Source: Streptomyces sp. PTY087I2
Lineage (GTDB): Bacteria > Actinomycetota > Actinomycetes > Streptomycetales > Streptomycetaceae
Assembly: GCF_001687325.1 (NCBI RefSeq)
Contig: NZ_LZRD01000039.1
Coordinates: 1,068 to 50,272 of the forward strand
Length of the DNA stretch: 49,205 nt
Reading direction: 5' to 3'
Shown here: in pieces, positions 6,372 through 14,362 of the stretch
Numbering within the stretch: position 1 is the first letter of the stretch
Layout of the letters: every line of letters begins with the position of its first letter
Translations under genes and position numbers: made by a program
The notes under the pieces: generated by a model
The model's database searches: none
The model's input: the letters and a program-made list of their open reading frames with translations, nothing else
What the model was told of the DNA's origin: nothing

Positions 6372-8240
6372 TCAGAGACGGCTGAGCGAGGCCGCCGCGA
6401 ACAGGACGTCGCGGATGGCCTCGCGGTCGCCCTCCTGGCCCGCCGCCGCTTCCACCGGCGAGATGTGGCCCGCGACGAGCCGGCAGAACTCGACCCCGTC
6501 CAGCGCCACCTGCGCCACCGCGCGCTCGGGCGCGCCGACGGCGGCCGGGGAGTCCAGCGCGATGTACCAGTCGCCTCCGCCGTGGCCCTCGATCTCCAGA
6601 TGGAGCGAGCGGCCCGGCGCCCCGGCCGTGACGAGGTCCTTGGCCGGCCCGGCCAGTCCGGCGACACGGCGGCCCGCGAGGGCGGCCGGAAGCATCCGGG
6701 CGGCCAGGTCGATCATCCGGTGCAGATGGGCCGCCGACGGGGCGGGGTACGGGTAGTCGACGGCGTCGGCGATGTCCCCGCCGTGCACCCAGCACTCGAA
6801 CGCCCGGTCCAGGGCGGCGTCCTGGAGCGGCAGGGCGAACGCGCCGTACGAGACGGACGTCTCGGCGACGTTCCGCCCGGCGAAGGACGCCGTACGGATC
6901 AGCTCGTGGCTCTGGGCGCGCCAGGGCTCGCGGACGGCCCGGGTGGGCGGGCGGCGCGTCGCCGACCAGTACGTCTCGGTCCGCTCGGTCGGGTCCAGCG
7001 GCGCTCGGCCGCCGTCGAGCGGGTCGTCGAGCCCGAGCGCGGCGGACAGCAGCCCGTCGACGGCCATCAGATGTCCGATCACCCCCGCGACCGTGGTCCG
7101 GCGGCTGACCTGGCGCTCCTCCTCGAACCACTGGAGCCGCACCGGGGCGTGCCATTCGGAGTCCCCGATGTCGCGGAGCAGCGCGTCGAGCCGGGCGGTC
7201 TCGGCGTCGTACGGGGCGGCCCACTCCGGTACCGGTATCCGGGCCGGGCGGCGGCCGAAGCAGCCGTCCAGCACCCGGGTACGGAGCGTCGGGTCGAGGT
7301 CCAGGGAGCCGTCGGTGTGCAGCAGCCCCACCGCGTCCCGCAGCCGCAGCGCCTCGTCGGCGCACGGGGCGCACCCGGTGAGATGGTCCTCCACGGCAGC
7401 GGTCTCCTCCGCCGAACAGGCGGACAGCGCCCAGGCACCGAGAAGCGCCTTGAGGACCTGGTGGGGGAGGACGACCGGGTTGGCGGGGCTCACGAGGGAG
7501 CCCGGGGGAGCGGCGTCCGGGGCGGCGGTGGCCGCGTCGGGGGCCGCCGGGTCCGGGTCCGGGTCGCGGGCCGGTTCGGGCTCGGGAGCAGCAGGCTCCG
7601 GTTCCGGGTCGGGCTCGGGAGCAGCAGGCTCCGGCTCGGGAGCCGATTCGGCGGCGGCAGATTCCGGTTCCGGCCTGGGAGCAGCAGGCTCCGGTTCCGG
7701 GTTGGGCTCGGGACCGGTCTCCGCCTCGGCGGCGGCAGGCTCCGGCCCCGACTCGGGACCGGTCTCCGCCTCCGGGGCGGCAGGTTCCGGTTCCGGCTCG
7801 GGACCCGGCTCGGGACCGGTCTCCGCCTCGGCAGCAGCACGCTCCGGCTCGGGATCCGCCTCGGCGGCGGCAGGTTCCGGTTCCGGCTCGGGACCCGGCT
7901 CGGTCCCGGGCTCGGGAGCAGCACGCCCCGGCTCGGGATCCGCCTCGGCGGCGGCAGATTCCGGCTCGGGCTCGGGACCCGGCACAGGCCCGGCAGCAGC
8001 ACGCTCCGGTTCCGGTTCCCGCTCCCGGGCATCGCTCCCCGGCGCGTCGCCCGCCCCAGAAACCGGCTGCGACTGTTCCGGTACGGCCTCGTCCGGGGCT
8101 GTACCGCCCGGCGGCGGCAGAGGCGGCAGCGGGACGGACGCCAGGTCGAGGTCGTCCGCCGCCCCGCGCGGACCCGGTATCCGCCGGGCGCCGCGCACCT
8201 CCTCCTCGCCGCCCTCGCTCTCGCGTCCGTCGCCGCTCAC
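6372..8240 (-). CDS. ZAS anti-sigma factor with Pro/Glu linker and maleylpyruvate-isomerase-like domain
   Basis: GTG 8240 overlaps the sigma-factor stop as GTGA, so the two are translationally coupled and form a sigma/anti-sigma pair. The 622-residue protein has an unusual order. Residues 1-72 are polar and unrecognised. Residues about 73-245 are a low-complexity Pro/Glu/Ala linker. Residues 258-305 are a zinc-binding anti-sigma module with HLTGCAPC (H286, C290, C293). From about 315 to the end there is a metal-binding DinB/mycothiol-dependent maleylpyruvate isomerase-like region (TVAGVIGHLMAVDGLLSAAL; later FECWVHGGDIADAVDYP). No membrane helix is seen, so it should be cytosolic and is a candidate thiol- or metal-responsive switch. 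ZAS domains normally lie at the extreme N-terminus; here the domain follows a long linker. Confidence 0.85.
   Translation of the reverse strand: MSGDGRESEGGEEEVRGARRIPGPRGAADDLDLASVPLPPLPPPGGTAPDEAVPEQSQPVSGAGDAPGSDAREREPEPERAAAGPVPGPEPEPESAAAEADPEPGRAAPEPGTEPGPEPEPEPAAAEADPEPERAAAEAETGPEPGPEPEPEPAAPEAETGPESGPEPAAAEAETGPEPNPEPEPAAPRPEPESAAAESAPEPEPAAPEPDPEPEPAAPEPEPARDPDPDPAAPDAATAAPDAAPPGSLVSPANPVVLPHQVLKALLGAWALSACSAEETAAVEDHLTGCAPCADEALRLRDAVGLLHTDGSLDLDPTLRTRVLDGCFGRRPARIPVPEWAAPYDAETARLDALLRDIGDSEWHAPVRLQWFEEERQVSRRTTVAGVIGHLMAVDGLLSAALGLDDPLDGGRAPLDPTERTETYWSATRRPPTRAVREPWRAQSHELIRTASFAGRNVAETSVSYGAFALPLQDAALDRAFECWVHGGDIADAVDYPYPAPSAAHLHRMIDLAARMLPAALAGRRVAGLAGPAKDLVTAGAPGRSLHLEIEGHGGGDWYIALDSPAAVGAPERAVAQVALDGVEFCRLVAGHISPVEAAAGQEGDREAIRDVLFAAASLSRL
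7560..8025. repeat. Degenerate tandem repeat encoding the Pro/Glu linker
   Basis: Short units built on GGCTCGGGA and CCGGTTCCGG, mixed with GCGGCGGCAG or GCAGCAG blocks, recur dozens of times. On the coding (minus) strand they give PEPEPE and AAAEA runs. Such tracts commonly change length by slippage. Confidence 0.8.
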
Positions 8241-8830
8241 CGGACCCGTCCGTAACCGGGTGGCGCGGACCCTTCGAGCGGGCGGGCGTTGGCCGTGGAG
8301 AGCAGCTGGAGCCCCAGCCGCAGCCGGCGGCGCGCCTCGTCCTCGGTGACCCCGAGATCGGCGGCGGTCTGCCGGTAGTCCCGCCGGTGGATGTACGCCA
8401 GCTCCAGGGCCTCCCGCAGCGGTACGGGCATCGAGGAGACGATGTAGTCGGCGCGGGCGGACGCCGTGGCGCTGCGCACCCGCCGCTCCAGCTCCTCCGG
8501 GTCCGGCACCGCGCCCTCGCCGTGCTCCTCCTCGTACGCGGAGGCCGCCGCGTGGCGCAGCCGCTGGACGGACCGGCGGTGGGTGAGGCGGGCCACCCAG
8601 GAGCGCATGGAGCCCTGCTTCGGGTCGTACGCCTCCGGGTTCTCCCAGACCTGGGCGAAGACCTCGCGGGTCACCAGGTCGGCGGCGTCCTCGTCGTCGA
8701 GCATCCGGTGCGCCTGGCTGTGGACGAGGGCCGCGAACCGGTCGTAGAGCTCGCCGAGCGCCGCCGCCTCTCCGCGGGCCAGCCTCTGCTGCATCCTGCG
8801 GTCCCAGCGGGGCGCCGTGTCCTTCGCCAT
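8237..8830 (-). CDS. ECF-type RNA polymerase sigma factor
   Basis: A 197-residue sigma-70 family protein. Region 2 covers roughly residues 22-90 (LYDRFAALVHSQAHRMLDDE, then the acidic AADLVTREVFAQVWENP and SMRSWVARLTHRRSVQRLR for -10 recognition). Region 4 covers about residues 125-180 (PVPLREALELAYIHRRDYRQ, then AADLGVTEDEARRRLRLGL, a helix-turn-helix). It directs RNA polymerase to a specific promoter set when released from its anti-sigma factor, encoded immediately downstream with a 4-base overlap. ATG 8830 is chosen because a GGGGGG ribosome site precedes it and the sequence before it is non-conserved; an open frame extends to 9103. No known autoregulatory promoter motif was identified. 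Confidence 0.9.
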   Translation of the reverse strand: MAKDTAPRWDRRMQQRLARGEAAALGELYDRFAALVHSQAHRMLDDEDAADLVTREVFAQVWENPEAYDPKQGSMRSWVARLTHRRSVQRLRHAAASAYEEEHGEGAVPDPEELERRVRSATASARADYIVSSMPVPLREALELAYIHRRDYRQTAADLGVTEDEARRRLRLGLQLLSTANARPLEGSAPPGYGRVR

Positions 8831-9180
8831 GAACCCCCCAGCCCCCGGCTCTGTTCTCTGCGTTCTGCCCAGCTCCGTGATGCACCCTGTGCCCGTGTGG
8901 ACCGAATGTAGTCCGCCCGGTGTGCGGTGCACGCGCCTTTGAAGCAACTCTCTTCCCGGGGTCGTCCCGTGACGCGTGGCCGACGACGGTAGTCGATTTT
9001 CGGCCCCGATGCCTCCCCGACCGCTCCGACCAGCGAAAACGGGCCGAACTGCGCCTTTACGCCGGAAACCTCCTGGGCCTTCGTGCGCGTTTCGGTGTTT
9101 CATGGGGGTGCGGTTGGGCAGCCGCGAGGAGGAACGGAAACTTCCGCATGGCCGGGAGCCCCGGAACGAGAGGTCCAGTC
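8831..9180. other. Divergent intergenic region
   Basis: This region separates the sigma-factor gene (leftward) from the STAS gene (rightward) and must hold both promoters. No convincing small gene, repeat or operator was found. A possible alternative start for the STAS gene (ATG 9148, with GAGGAGG about 15 bases before) lies inside it. Confidence 0.5.
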
Positions 9181-9555
9181 GTGACGCTCAAGGTGGACGA
9201 GGCGGAGCAGGGCTCCTGGGCCGTGCTGCGCATAAGCGGTGAACTCGATCTGGTGACCTCGCCCGTCGTGCGCCAGTCCGTCCACGACGCGGTGGCGGAG
9301 GGGCGGCACGACGTGGTGCTCGATCTGTCCGAGGTGTTCTTCTGCGACTCCAGCGGTGTCGGTGTGCTGATCGCCTCGCGCCGGCTGATGAAGTCCTGCG
9401 GCGGCCGGCTGCGGCTGATCCTCCCGGCCCGCGGCGCCGAGGACGGTTCGCACGTCAACAAGGTGCTCGGCGCGCTCGGTGTGCGCCGGCTCTTCGAGGT
9501 CTACCCCGACGCGCTGTCGGCCACCGACGAGGAGTGCAGGCCGCTGAGCGCCTGA
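9181..9555 (+). CDS. STAS-domain anti-sigma factor antagonist
   Basis: A 124-residue single STAS domain (SpoIIAA/RsbV type). Unphosphorylated antagonists bind a serine-kinase anti-sigma factor and free its sigma factor. The signature FFCDSSGVGVLIASRR places the phosphorylatable Ser at 57/58, as in SpoIIAA. A GELDLVTSP strand near residue 20 and the final helix (VNKVLGALGVRRLFEVYPD) complete the fold. GTG 9181 is preceded by GAGAGG; ATG 9148 would add 11 residues. No kinase partner is adjacent, although an HATPase-type protein occurs at 15904. Nothing links it to the ZAS-controlled ECF factor next door, which belongs to a different mechanism. Confidence 0.9.
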   Translation: MTLKVDEAEQGSWAVLRISGELDLVTSPVVRQSVHDAVAEGRHDVVLDLSEVFFCDSSGVGVLIASRRLMKSCGGRLRLILPARGAEDGSHVNKVLGALGVRRLFEVYPDALSATDEECRPLSA

Positions 9556-9639
9556 AGCGGGGGCCGCCGATGCGAGGTTGTCACAGAGGAACAGCTTCGT
9601 GGTGACACGTGAGCGCTCCCGGCGACGTACGCTCCCCGC

Positions 9640-10161
9640 ATGGACAGCGCAGAGTACGAGCGAAAGATCGCGCACCGCTTCGCCGCCTTCGACCAGGACG
9701 GCAACGGCTACATCGATCGCGCCGATTTCAACGCCGCAGCGGCCCGTCTGCTCACCGAGTTCGGTACGACGGCCCGTTGCGACAAGGGGCAGGCGCTCTA
9801 CACGGGGGCCGAGGCCTTCTGGCAGGGCATGGCGGGGATCGCCGATGTGGACGGGGACCAGCGGGTCACCCGTGAGGAGTTCGCGGGCGGGGCGGTGAAG
9901 CGGCTCCGGGACAATCCCGAGCGGTTCGCGGAGATCGCCCGGCCGTTCCTGCGGGCGGTCATCGCGCTCGCGGACGGCGGGAACGACGGCAGAGCCTCCG
10001 TCGCGGACGTGGAGCGGGCGCTCCGGGTCCTCGGGGCCAGCGCCGAGATCGCGGGCATCGCCGCCCAGAGCCTGGACACCGACCGGGACGGCAAGGTCGC
10101 GGAGAGCGATGTGGTGGCGGCGTTCGCCGTGTACTTCACGGTGATCGAGCCCGACGCGTAG
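9640..10161 (+). CDS. EF-hand calcium-binding protein (calerythrin-like)
   Basis: A 173-residue cytosolic protein with four EF-hand positions. Three loops are canonical: residues 18-29 (DQDGNGYIDRAD), 69-80 (DVDGDQRVTREE) and 146-157 (DTDRDGKVAESD). The third position, about 112-123, is degenerate (DGGNDGRASVAD, displaced ligands). Length and loop spacing match actinomycete calerythrin/CabB-type proteins thought to buffer or sense Ca2+. ATG 9640 is the first good start. The gene stands alone and ends at a strong hairpin shared with the convergent CoA ligase gene. Confidence 0.93.
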   Translation: MDSAEYERKIAHRFAAFDQDGNGYIDRADFNAAAARLLTEFGTTARCDKGQALYTGAEAFWQGMAGIADVDGDQRVTREEFAGGAVKRLRDNPERFAEIARPFLRAVIALADGGNDGRASVADVERALRVLGASAEIAGIAAQSLDTDRDGKVAESDVVAAFAVYFTVIEPDA

Positions 10162-10185
10162 CCGATACCCCCGTTTTTTGTGAGC

Positions 10186-10222
10186 GGCGTTACGGGGACG
10201 GCGCACCCGCCCCCGTAACGCC
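10186..10222. terminator. Bidirectional hairpin terminator
   Basis: The arms 10186-10197 (GGCGTTACGGGG) and 10211-10222 are perfect complements with a 13-base loop. They lie between the convergent EF-hand and CoA ligase genes, with a T-tract (GTTTTTTG) just before on the plus strand, which would serve the leftward gene. Confidence 0.85.
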
Positions 10223-10228
10223 ACGCCT

Positions 10229-11812
10229 TCACCCCGCGCCGGCCGCTCCGAACCGTTCCCGCAGCTTGTACTTGAGCACCTTGCGCAGCGTCTCGTTACG
10301 GGGCAGCTCGTCCAGCACTTCCCACTGCTCCGGCACCTTGTGGACGGAGAGACCCGCGTCCCGCAGGTGGGCCGAGAGCTCGGCCGGTGTCAACGGCGGT
10401 GCTCCCGGCGGCTGTTCGATCACCGCGCAGACCCGTTCCCCGCGCTCCTGGTCGGGGAGCCCGATCACCGCCGCGTCGGCCACGCCCGGGTGCGCGTGGA
10501 GCAGGTCCTCGATCTCCTTGGCGGAGATGTTCTCGCCCTTGCGGATGATGATGTCCTTCAGCCGCCCGGTGAGCGTGAGATGTCCGCTCTCCCGGAGCCG
10601 GCCCAGGTCCCCGGTGATCAGGAACCCCTCGGCGTCGAACGCCGCCGCCGACGCCCCGGCGTCCAGATAGCCCCGGCAGACCGCCTCCCCGCGCAGCCGT
10701 ACCTCGCCCTCCACGCCGTACGGGAGCGGCTTGCCGTGCTCGTCGGTGATCCGGATCTCCATGCCCTCCGGCGGCCGGCCCTCGGTCAGAGCCAGATGCT
10801 CCGGGGTGTCGTCGGGAGCGCCCATGGTGATCATCGGGACCTCGGTCATGCCGTACCCGTGGGTGAGCTGGACCCCCATCTCCCGCACCACCGCGTGGTA
10901 GACCTCCGGCGGCTTGGGTGCGCCGCCGCCCGCGAGGAGGCGGAGGGACGGGACGATCGGGCGGCCCGGGGTCTTGCGCTGCTCGGCCAGGAACATCGCG
11001 TAGAACGCCGTCGACCCGCCCGCCACCGTCACCCCGTGGCGCCGGTACTCCGCCAGCGCGTCCGGCAGCGCGAACTGCTCGAACATCACCGCCGGGAACC
11101 CGTACAGCAGCAGCATCACCGTGTAGTCGGGCCCGGCGACATGGGCGTACGGGAACGCCATCGAGCCCACGTCGTCCGCGTCCAGCTTCAGCGCGTGGGC
11201 GAGGCAGGAGCCGCCCGCGATCAGGGAGCGGTCGGTGTGCAGGACGCCCTTGGGGTCGGACGTGGTGCCCGAGGTCCAGTAGATCCAGCGGACCTCCTCG
11301 CCGGAGGCCGGTTCCGGCGGGGGCGGCAGAACGGCCGGGTCGCCGTCGGGGAGGGCGTCGTACGCCTCGAAGACGCGCGGCGGGTCCGGGAGTTCGGCGG
11401 CGATCCGCTCGGCCATCGCCGTGTGGTCGAAGCCGCGCCACACCCCCGGCACGGCGAAGAACGCCGCCCCCGACTCCCGTAGCGCGAACCGCACTTCGCG
11501 GTCCCGGTAGAACGGGATGACCGGGGTCTGTACGGCCCCGAGCCGGGTCAGGGCGAAGGAGAGCAGGGCCGTCTCCAGCCGGGTCGGCAGCTGCCAGGCG
11601 ACGACGGTCCCCGCCCGCACGCCCATCCCGTACAGCCCGGCCGCGACCCGCTCCGCGCGGTCCCGCAGCTCGCCGAAGGTCAGGACCCGGTCCTCCTGGA
11701 GCAGGACCGGGCGGTCGGGGGTGAGGGCGGCGCGGGCCTCGATCAGCTCCCAGAAGGTGCGGGAGGCGCCCAGGGTGCGGGCGAGCGCGGTCACGTCGTT
11801 CACGGCGGTCAC
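10229..11812 (-). CDS. AMP-forming acyl-CoA synthetase (ligase)
   Basis: A 527-residue ANL-superfamily enzyme that activates a carboxylic acid to its acyl-CoA through an acyl-adenylate. Visible motifs are the P-loop-like IYWTSGTTSDPKGV (about residues 175-190), HGYGMTEVP (about 320), the hinge region ITGDLGRLRESGHLTLTGRLKD and the C-terminal KGENISAKEIEDLL; the catalytic Lys lies in NETLRKVLKYKL. It resembles the cyclohexanecarboxylate/medium-chain CoA ligase group more than long-chain FadD, but the substrate is not readable. GTG 11812 is the start. A CTGAC-type operator lies 16 bases upstream, and the gene is divergent from the amidohydrolase-dehydrogenase operon. It is the likely entry step of the regulon's pathway. 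Confidence 0.92.
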   Translation of the reverse strand: MTAVNDVTALARTLGASRTFWELIEARAALTPDRPVLLQEDRVLTFGELRDRAERVAAGLYGMGVRAGTVVAWQLPTRLETALLSFALTRLGAVQTPVIPFYRDREVRFALRESGAAFFAVPGVWRGFDHTAMAERIAAELPDPPRVFEAYDALPDGDPAVLPPPPEPASGEEVRWIYWTSGTTSDPKGVLHTDRSLIAGGSCLAHALKLDADDVGSMAFPYAHVAGPDYTVMLLLYGFPAVMFEQFALPDALAEYRRHGVTVAGGSTAFYAMFLAEQRKTPGRPIVPSLRLLAGGGAPKPPEVYHAVVREMGVQLTHGYGMTEVPMITMGAPDDTPEHLALTEGRPPEGMEIRITDEHGKPLPYGVEGEVRLRGEAVCRGYLDAGASAAAFDAEGFLITGDLGRLRESGHLTLTGRLKDIIIRKGENISAKEIEDLLHAHPGVADAAVIGLPDQERGERVCAVIEQPPGAPPLTPAELSAHLRDAGLSVHKVPEQWEVLDELPRNETLRKVLKYKLRERFGAAGAG

Positions 11813-11827
11813 AGGGATCCCTCCGAA

Positions 11828-11842
11828 CTGACGGCCAGTCAG
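11828..11842. promoter_or_regulatory. CTGAC-N5-GTCAG operator A
   Basis: CTGACGGCCAGTCAG, with perfect 5-bp arms, lies 16 bases upstream of the CoA ligase start. One of nine related dyads in the window. Confidence 0.75.
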
Positions 11843-11917
11843 ATATTGCGCAGAGCGTAGGGCTCCGCGCCTTGTCGGTCCAGGGGTGCGGGGCTAGCCT
11901 GAAGGTCGCGATCTGAT

Positions 11918-11932
11918 CTGACGGACCATCAG
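11918..11932. promoter_or_regulatory. CTGAC-N5-GTCAG operator B
   Basis: CTGACGGACCATCAG lies 55 bases upstream of the amidohydrolase start. One arm position deviates (ATCAG). Confidence 0.75.
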
Positions 11933-11986
11933 AAAGCGCCCTGAGGGCGGTAAGTCCGCCGGGTGCGCGGAGGGACGGCACACACC

Positions 11987-13186
11987 ATGAAGGACACGGA
12001 ACTGCCTTGGATCGTCAGCGTCGACGACCATGTGATCGAGCCCGCGCACCTCTTCTCCACCTGGCTCCCCGCGAAGTACCGCGAGCGCGGTCCCCAGCCG
12101 CTCACGGCGGGCATCGGGGAGCTGGCGTACACGGGCGGGAAGTACGTCATCACCATGGACCCGGACGGGCCGCCCACCGACTGGTGGATCTACGAGGACC
12201 TGAAGTTCCCGTACAAGCGGAACATCGCCGCCGTCGGCTTCGACCGCGACGACATGACCCTGGAGGGCATCACCCGGGCCGAGATGCGGCCCGGCTGCTG
12301 GGACCCGGCCGAGCGCCTCAAGGACATGGACCTCAACCATGTCGAGGCGTCCCTCTGCTTCCCGACCTTCCCCCGCTTCTGCGGTCAGACCTTCGCCGAG
12401 GCGCACGACAAGGAGGTCGCCCTCGCCTGTGTGCGCGCCTACAACGACTGGATGGTCGAGGAGTGGTGCGGCGACAGCGGCGGCCGGCTGATCCCGCTCT
12501 GCATCATCCCGCTCTGGGACATCGACCTCGCGGTCGCCGAGATCAAGCGGAACGCGGCGAGGGGGGTGCGCGCGGTGACCTTCTCCGAGATCCCGACCTA
12601 TCTCGGGCTGCCCTCCATCCACACCGGCTACTGGGACCCGTTCTTCGCCGTCTGCCAGGAGACCGGCACCGTCGTCAACATGCACATCGGGTCCAGCTCC
12701 CAGATGCCCGCCGCATCCCCGGACGCGCCGCCCGCCGTGCAGGCCTCGCTCTCCTTCAACAACGCGATGGCCTCGATGATGGACTTCCTCTTCAGCGGGG
12801 TGCTGGTGAGGTTCCCGACGCTGAAACTCGCGTACAGCGAAGGGCAGATGGGGTGGATCCCGTACGCCCTGGAGCGCGCCGACGACGTGTGGGAGGAGCA
12901 CCGGGCCTGGGGCGGGGTGCGCGATCTGATCCCCGAGCCGCCGTCCACGTACTACTACCGGCAGATGTTCTGCTGCTTCTTCCGCGACAAGCACGGGATC
13001 GCGTCCCTGGACGTCGTCGGCCGCGACAACGCCACCTTCGAGACCGACTATCCGCACGTGGACTCGACCTTCCCGCACACCAAGGAGGTCGCCCTCGACC
13101 ACGTCAAGGGACTGGATGCGGAGACCGTCCACAAACTGATGCGCGGAAACGCGATCCGGATGCTCGGCCTGGACCTGGACCAGTAG
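11987..13186 (+). CDS. Amidohydrolase-family metal-dependent hydrolase
   Basis: A 399-residue TIM-barrel protein of the amidohydrolase_2 (ACMSD-like) family. Near the N-terminus VSVDDHVIEPAHLF supplies the D-x-H metal motif. MHIGSSS near residue 225 supplies a His, and ETDYPHVDSTFPH near 355 supplies the Asp and the DxPH-type segment typical of decarboxylases and ring-cleavage hydrolases. Members act on CoA-linked or free cyclic acids; the exact reaction is not deducible here. ATG 11987 has GGAGGGACGG upstream. It heads an apparent operon with two acyl-CoA dehydrogenases (gaps of 11 and 7 bases) and is preceded by operator B. Confidence 0.88.
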   Translation: MKDTELPWIVSVDDHVIEPAHLFSTWLPAKYRERGPQPLTAGIGELAYTGGKYVITMDPDGPPTDWWIYEDLKFPYKRNIAAVGFDRDDMTLEGITRAEMRPGCWDPAERLKDMDLNHVEASLCFPTFPRFCGQTFAEAHDKEVALACVRAYNDWMVEEWCGDSGGRLIPLCIIPLWDIDLAVAEIKRNAARGVRAVTFSEIPTYLGLPSIHTGYWDPFFAVCQETGTVVNMHIGSSSQMPAASPDAPPAVQASLSFNNAMASMMDFLFSGVLVRFPTLKLAYSEGQMGWIPYALERADDVWEEHRAWGGVRDLIPEPPSTYYYRQMFCCFFRDKHGIASLDVVGRDNATFETDYPHVDSTFPHTKEVALDHVKGLDAETVHKLMRGNAIRMLGLDLDQ

Positions 13187-13197
13187 GCGGCGGGCTT

Positions 13198-14355
13198 GTG
13201 GATCTCGCGTACACGGAGGCGGAGGAGGAGTTCCGGCGGCGGCTGCGGGAGTGGCTGGCCGACGTCCTCCCTTCCCTTCCCCCGAAGCCCTCGCCCGACG
13301 ACTGGCCCGCGCGCCGGGCGTACGACACCACCTGGCAGCGGATGCTGTACGACGCCGGATACGCGGGCCTGCACTGGCCGGTGGACGCGGGCGGGCAGGG
13401 CGCGACCCCCACCCAGCATCTGATCTTCCTGGAGGAGACGGAGAAGGCGGGAGCCCCCTATGTCGGGGCGAACTTCGTCGGGCTGCTGCACGCCGGGCCG
13501 ACGATCGCCGCCGAGGGCACGGCCGGACAGCGGGCCCGCTGGCTGCCCCCGGTGCTGCGCGGCGACGAGATCTGGTGCCAGGGGTTCAGCGAGCCGGACG
13601 CGGGCTCCGACCTGGCCGCACTGCGCACGCGGGCGGTGCGCGACGGGGACGACTACGTGGTCACCGGGCAGAAGATCTGGACCTCACACGCCGAGGTCGC
13701 CGACTGGTGCGAGCTGCTGGTGCGGACCGACCCGGACGCGCCGAAGCACCGGGGGATCAGCTGGCTCGCGATGCCGATGGACGCCCCCGGGATCACGGTC
13801 CGGCCGCTGCGGACGCTCGCCGGGTCCACGGAGTTCGCCGAGGTGTTCCTCGACGAGGTCCGGGTGCCGGCCTCTTGTCGCGTCGGGGCCGAGAACGACG
13901 GCTGGCGGGTCACCATGGTCACCCTCTCCTTCGAACGCGGCACCGCCTTCGTCGGCGAGGTCGTCGCCTGCCGCCGCACCCTGGACGCGCTCGCCGACGA
14001 GGCCCGGCGCAACGGGCGCTGGGACGACCCGGTGCTGCGGCGGCGGCTGGGCCGCCTGAACGCGGAATTCCGGGCCCTGTGGCGGCTCACGCAGGCGAAC
14101 GTGAGCGAGTCGCAGCGCACGGGCGGGGTCCCCGGCGTCGGCGGCTCGGTCTTCAAGCTGCGCTACTCCGGGGTCCGCCAGGAGCTGTACGAGGCGGCGG
14201 CTGAGGTGCTGGGCGCGGCGGACGCCTTCGACCTGGACCGGGACGAGGTCCTGGACCGGCTGTCCTCCCTCTCGTACACCATCGCCGCGGGCACCTCGCA
14301 GATTCAGCGGAACATCGTCGCCGAGCGCATCCTCGGCCTGCCGAAGGGGCGCTGA
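13198..14355 (+). CDS. Acyl-CoA dehydrogenase (FAD-binding subunit type)
   Basis: A 385-residue enzyme that would oxidise an acyl-CoA to the 2,3-enoyl-CoA with FAD. The middle domain shows the flavin- and substrate-contact signature WCQGFSEPDAGSDLAALRTR and TGQKIWTSHAEVADW (about residues 120-170). The C-terminus ends TIAAGTSQIQRNIVAERILG, typical of the flavin- and CoA-binding helix. GTG 13198 starts 11 bases after the amidohydrolase. The next gene, 7 bases downstream, is a second shorter and divergent dehydrogenase, an arrangement known from actinobacterial alpha2-beta2 heterotetramers such as the steroid-side-chain dehydrogenases. Confidence 0.93.
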   Translation: MDLAYTEAEEEFRRRLREWLADVLPSLPPKPSPDDWPARRAYDTTWQRMLYDAGYAGLHWPVDAGGQGATPTQHLIFLEETEKAGAPYVGANFVGLLHAGPTIAAEGTAGQRARWLPPVLRGDEIWCQGFSEPDAGSDLAALRTRAVRDGDDYVVTGQKIWTSHAEVADWCELLVRTDPDAPKHRGISWLAMPMDAPGITVRPLRTLAGSTEFAEVFLDEVRVPASCRVGAENDGWRVTMVTLSFERGTAFVGEVVACRRTLDALADEARRNGRWDDPVLRRRLGRLNAEFRALWRLTQANVSESQRTGGVPGVGGSVFKLRYSGVRQELYEAAAEVLGAADAFDLDRDEVLDRLSSLSYTIAAGTSQIQRNIVAERILGLPKGR

Positions 14356-14362
14356 GGCCGCC

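Noticed and set aside
6465..8349. Long plus-strand frames full of Gly-Ser or Gly-Arg repeats
   Set aside because: They are antisense shadows of the Pro/Glu linker and ZAS/isomerase domains, whose minus-strand frame carries the recognisable motifs.
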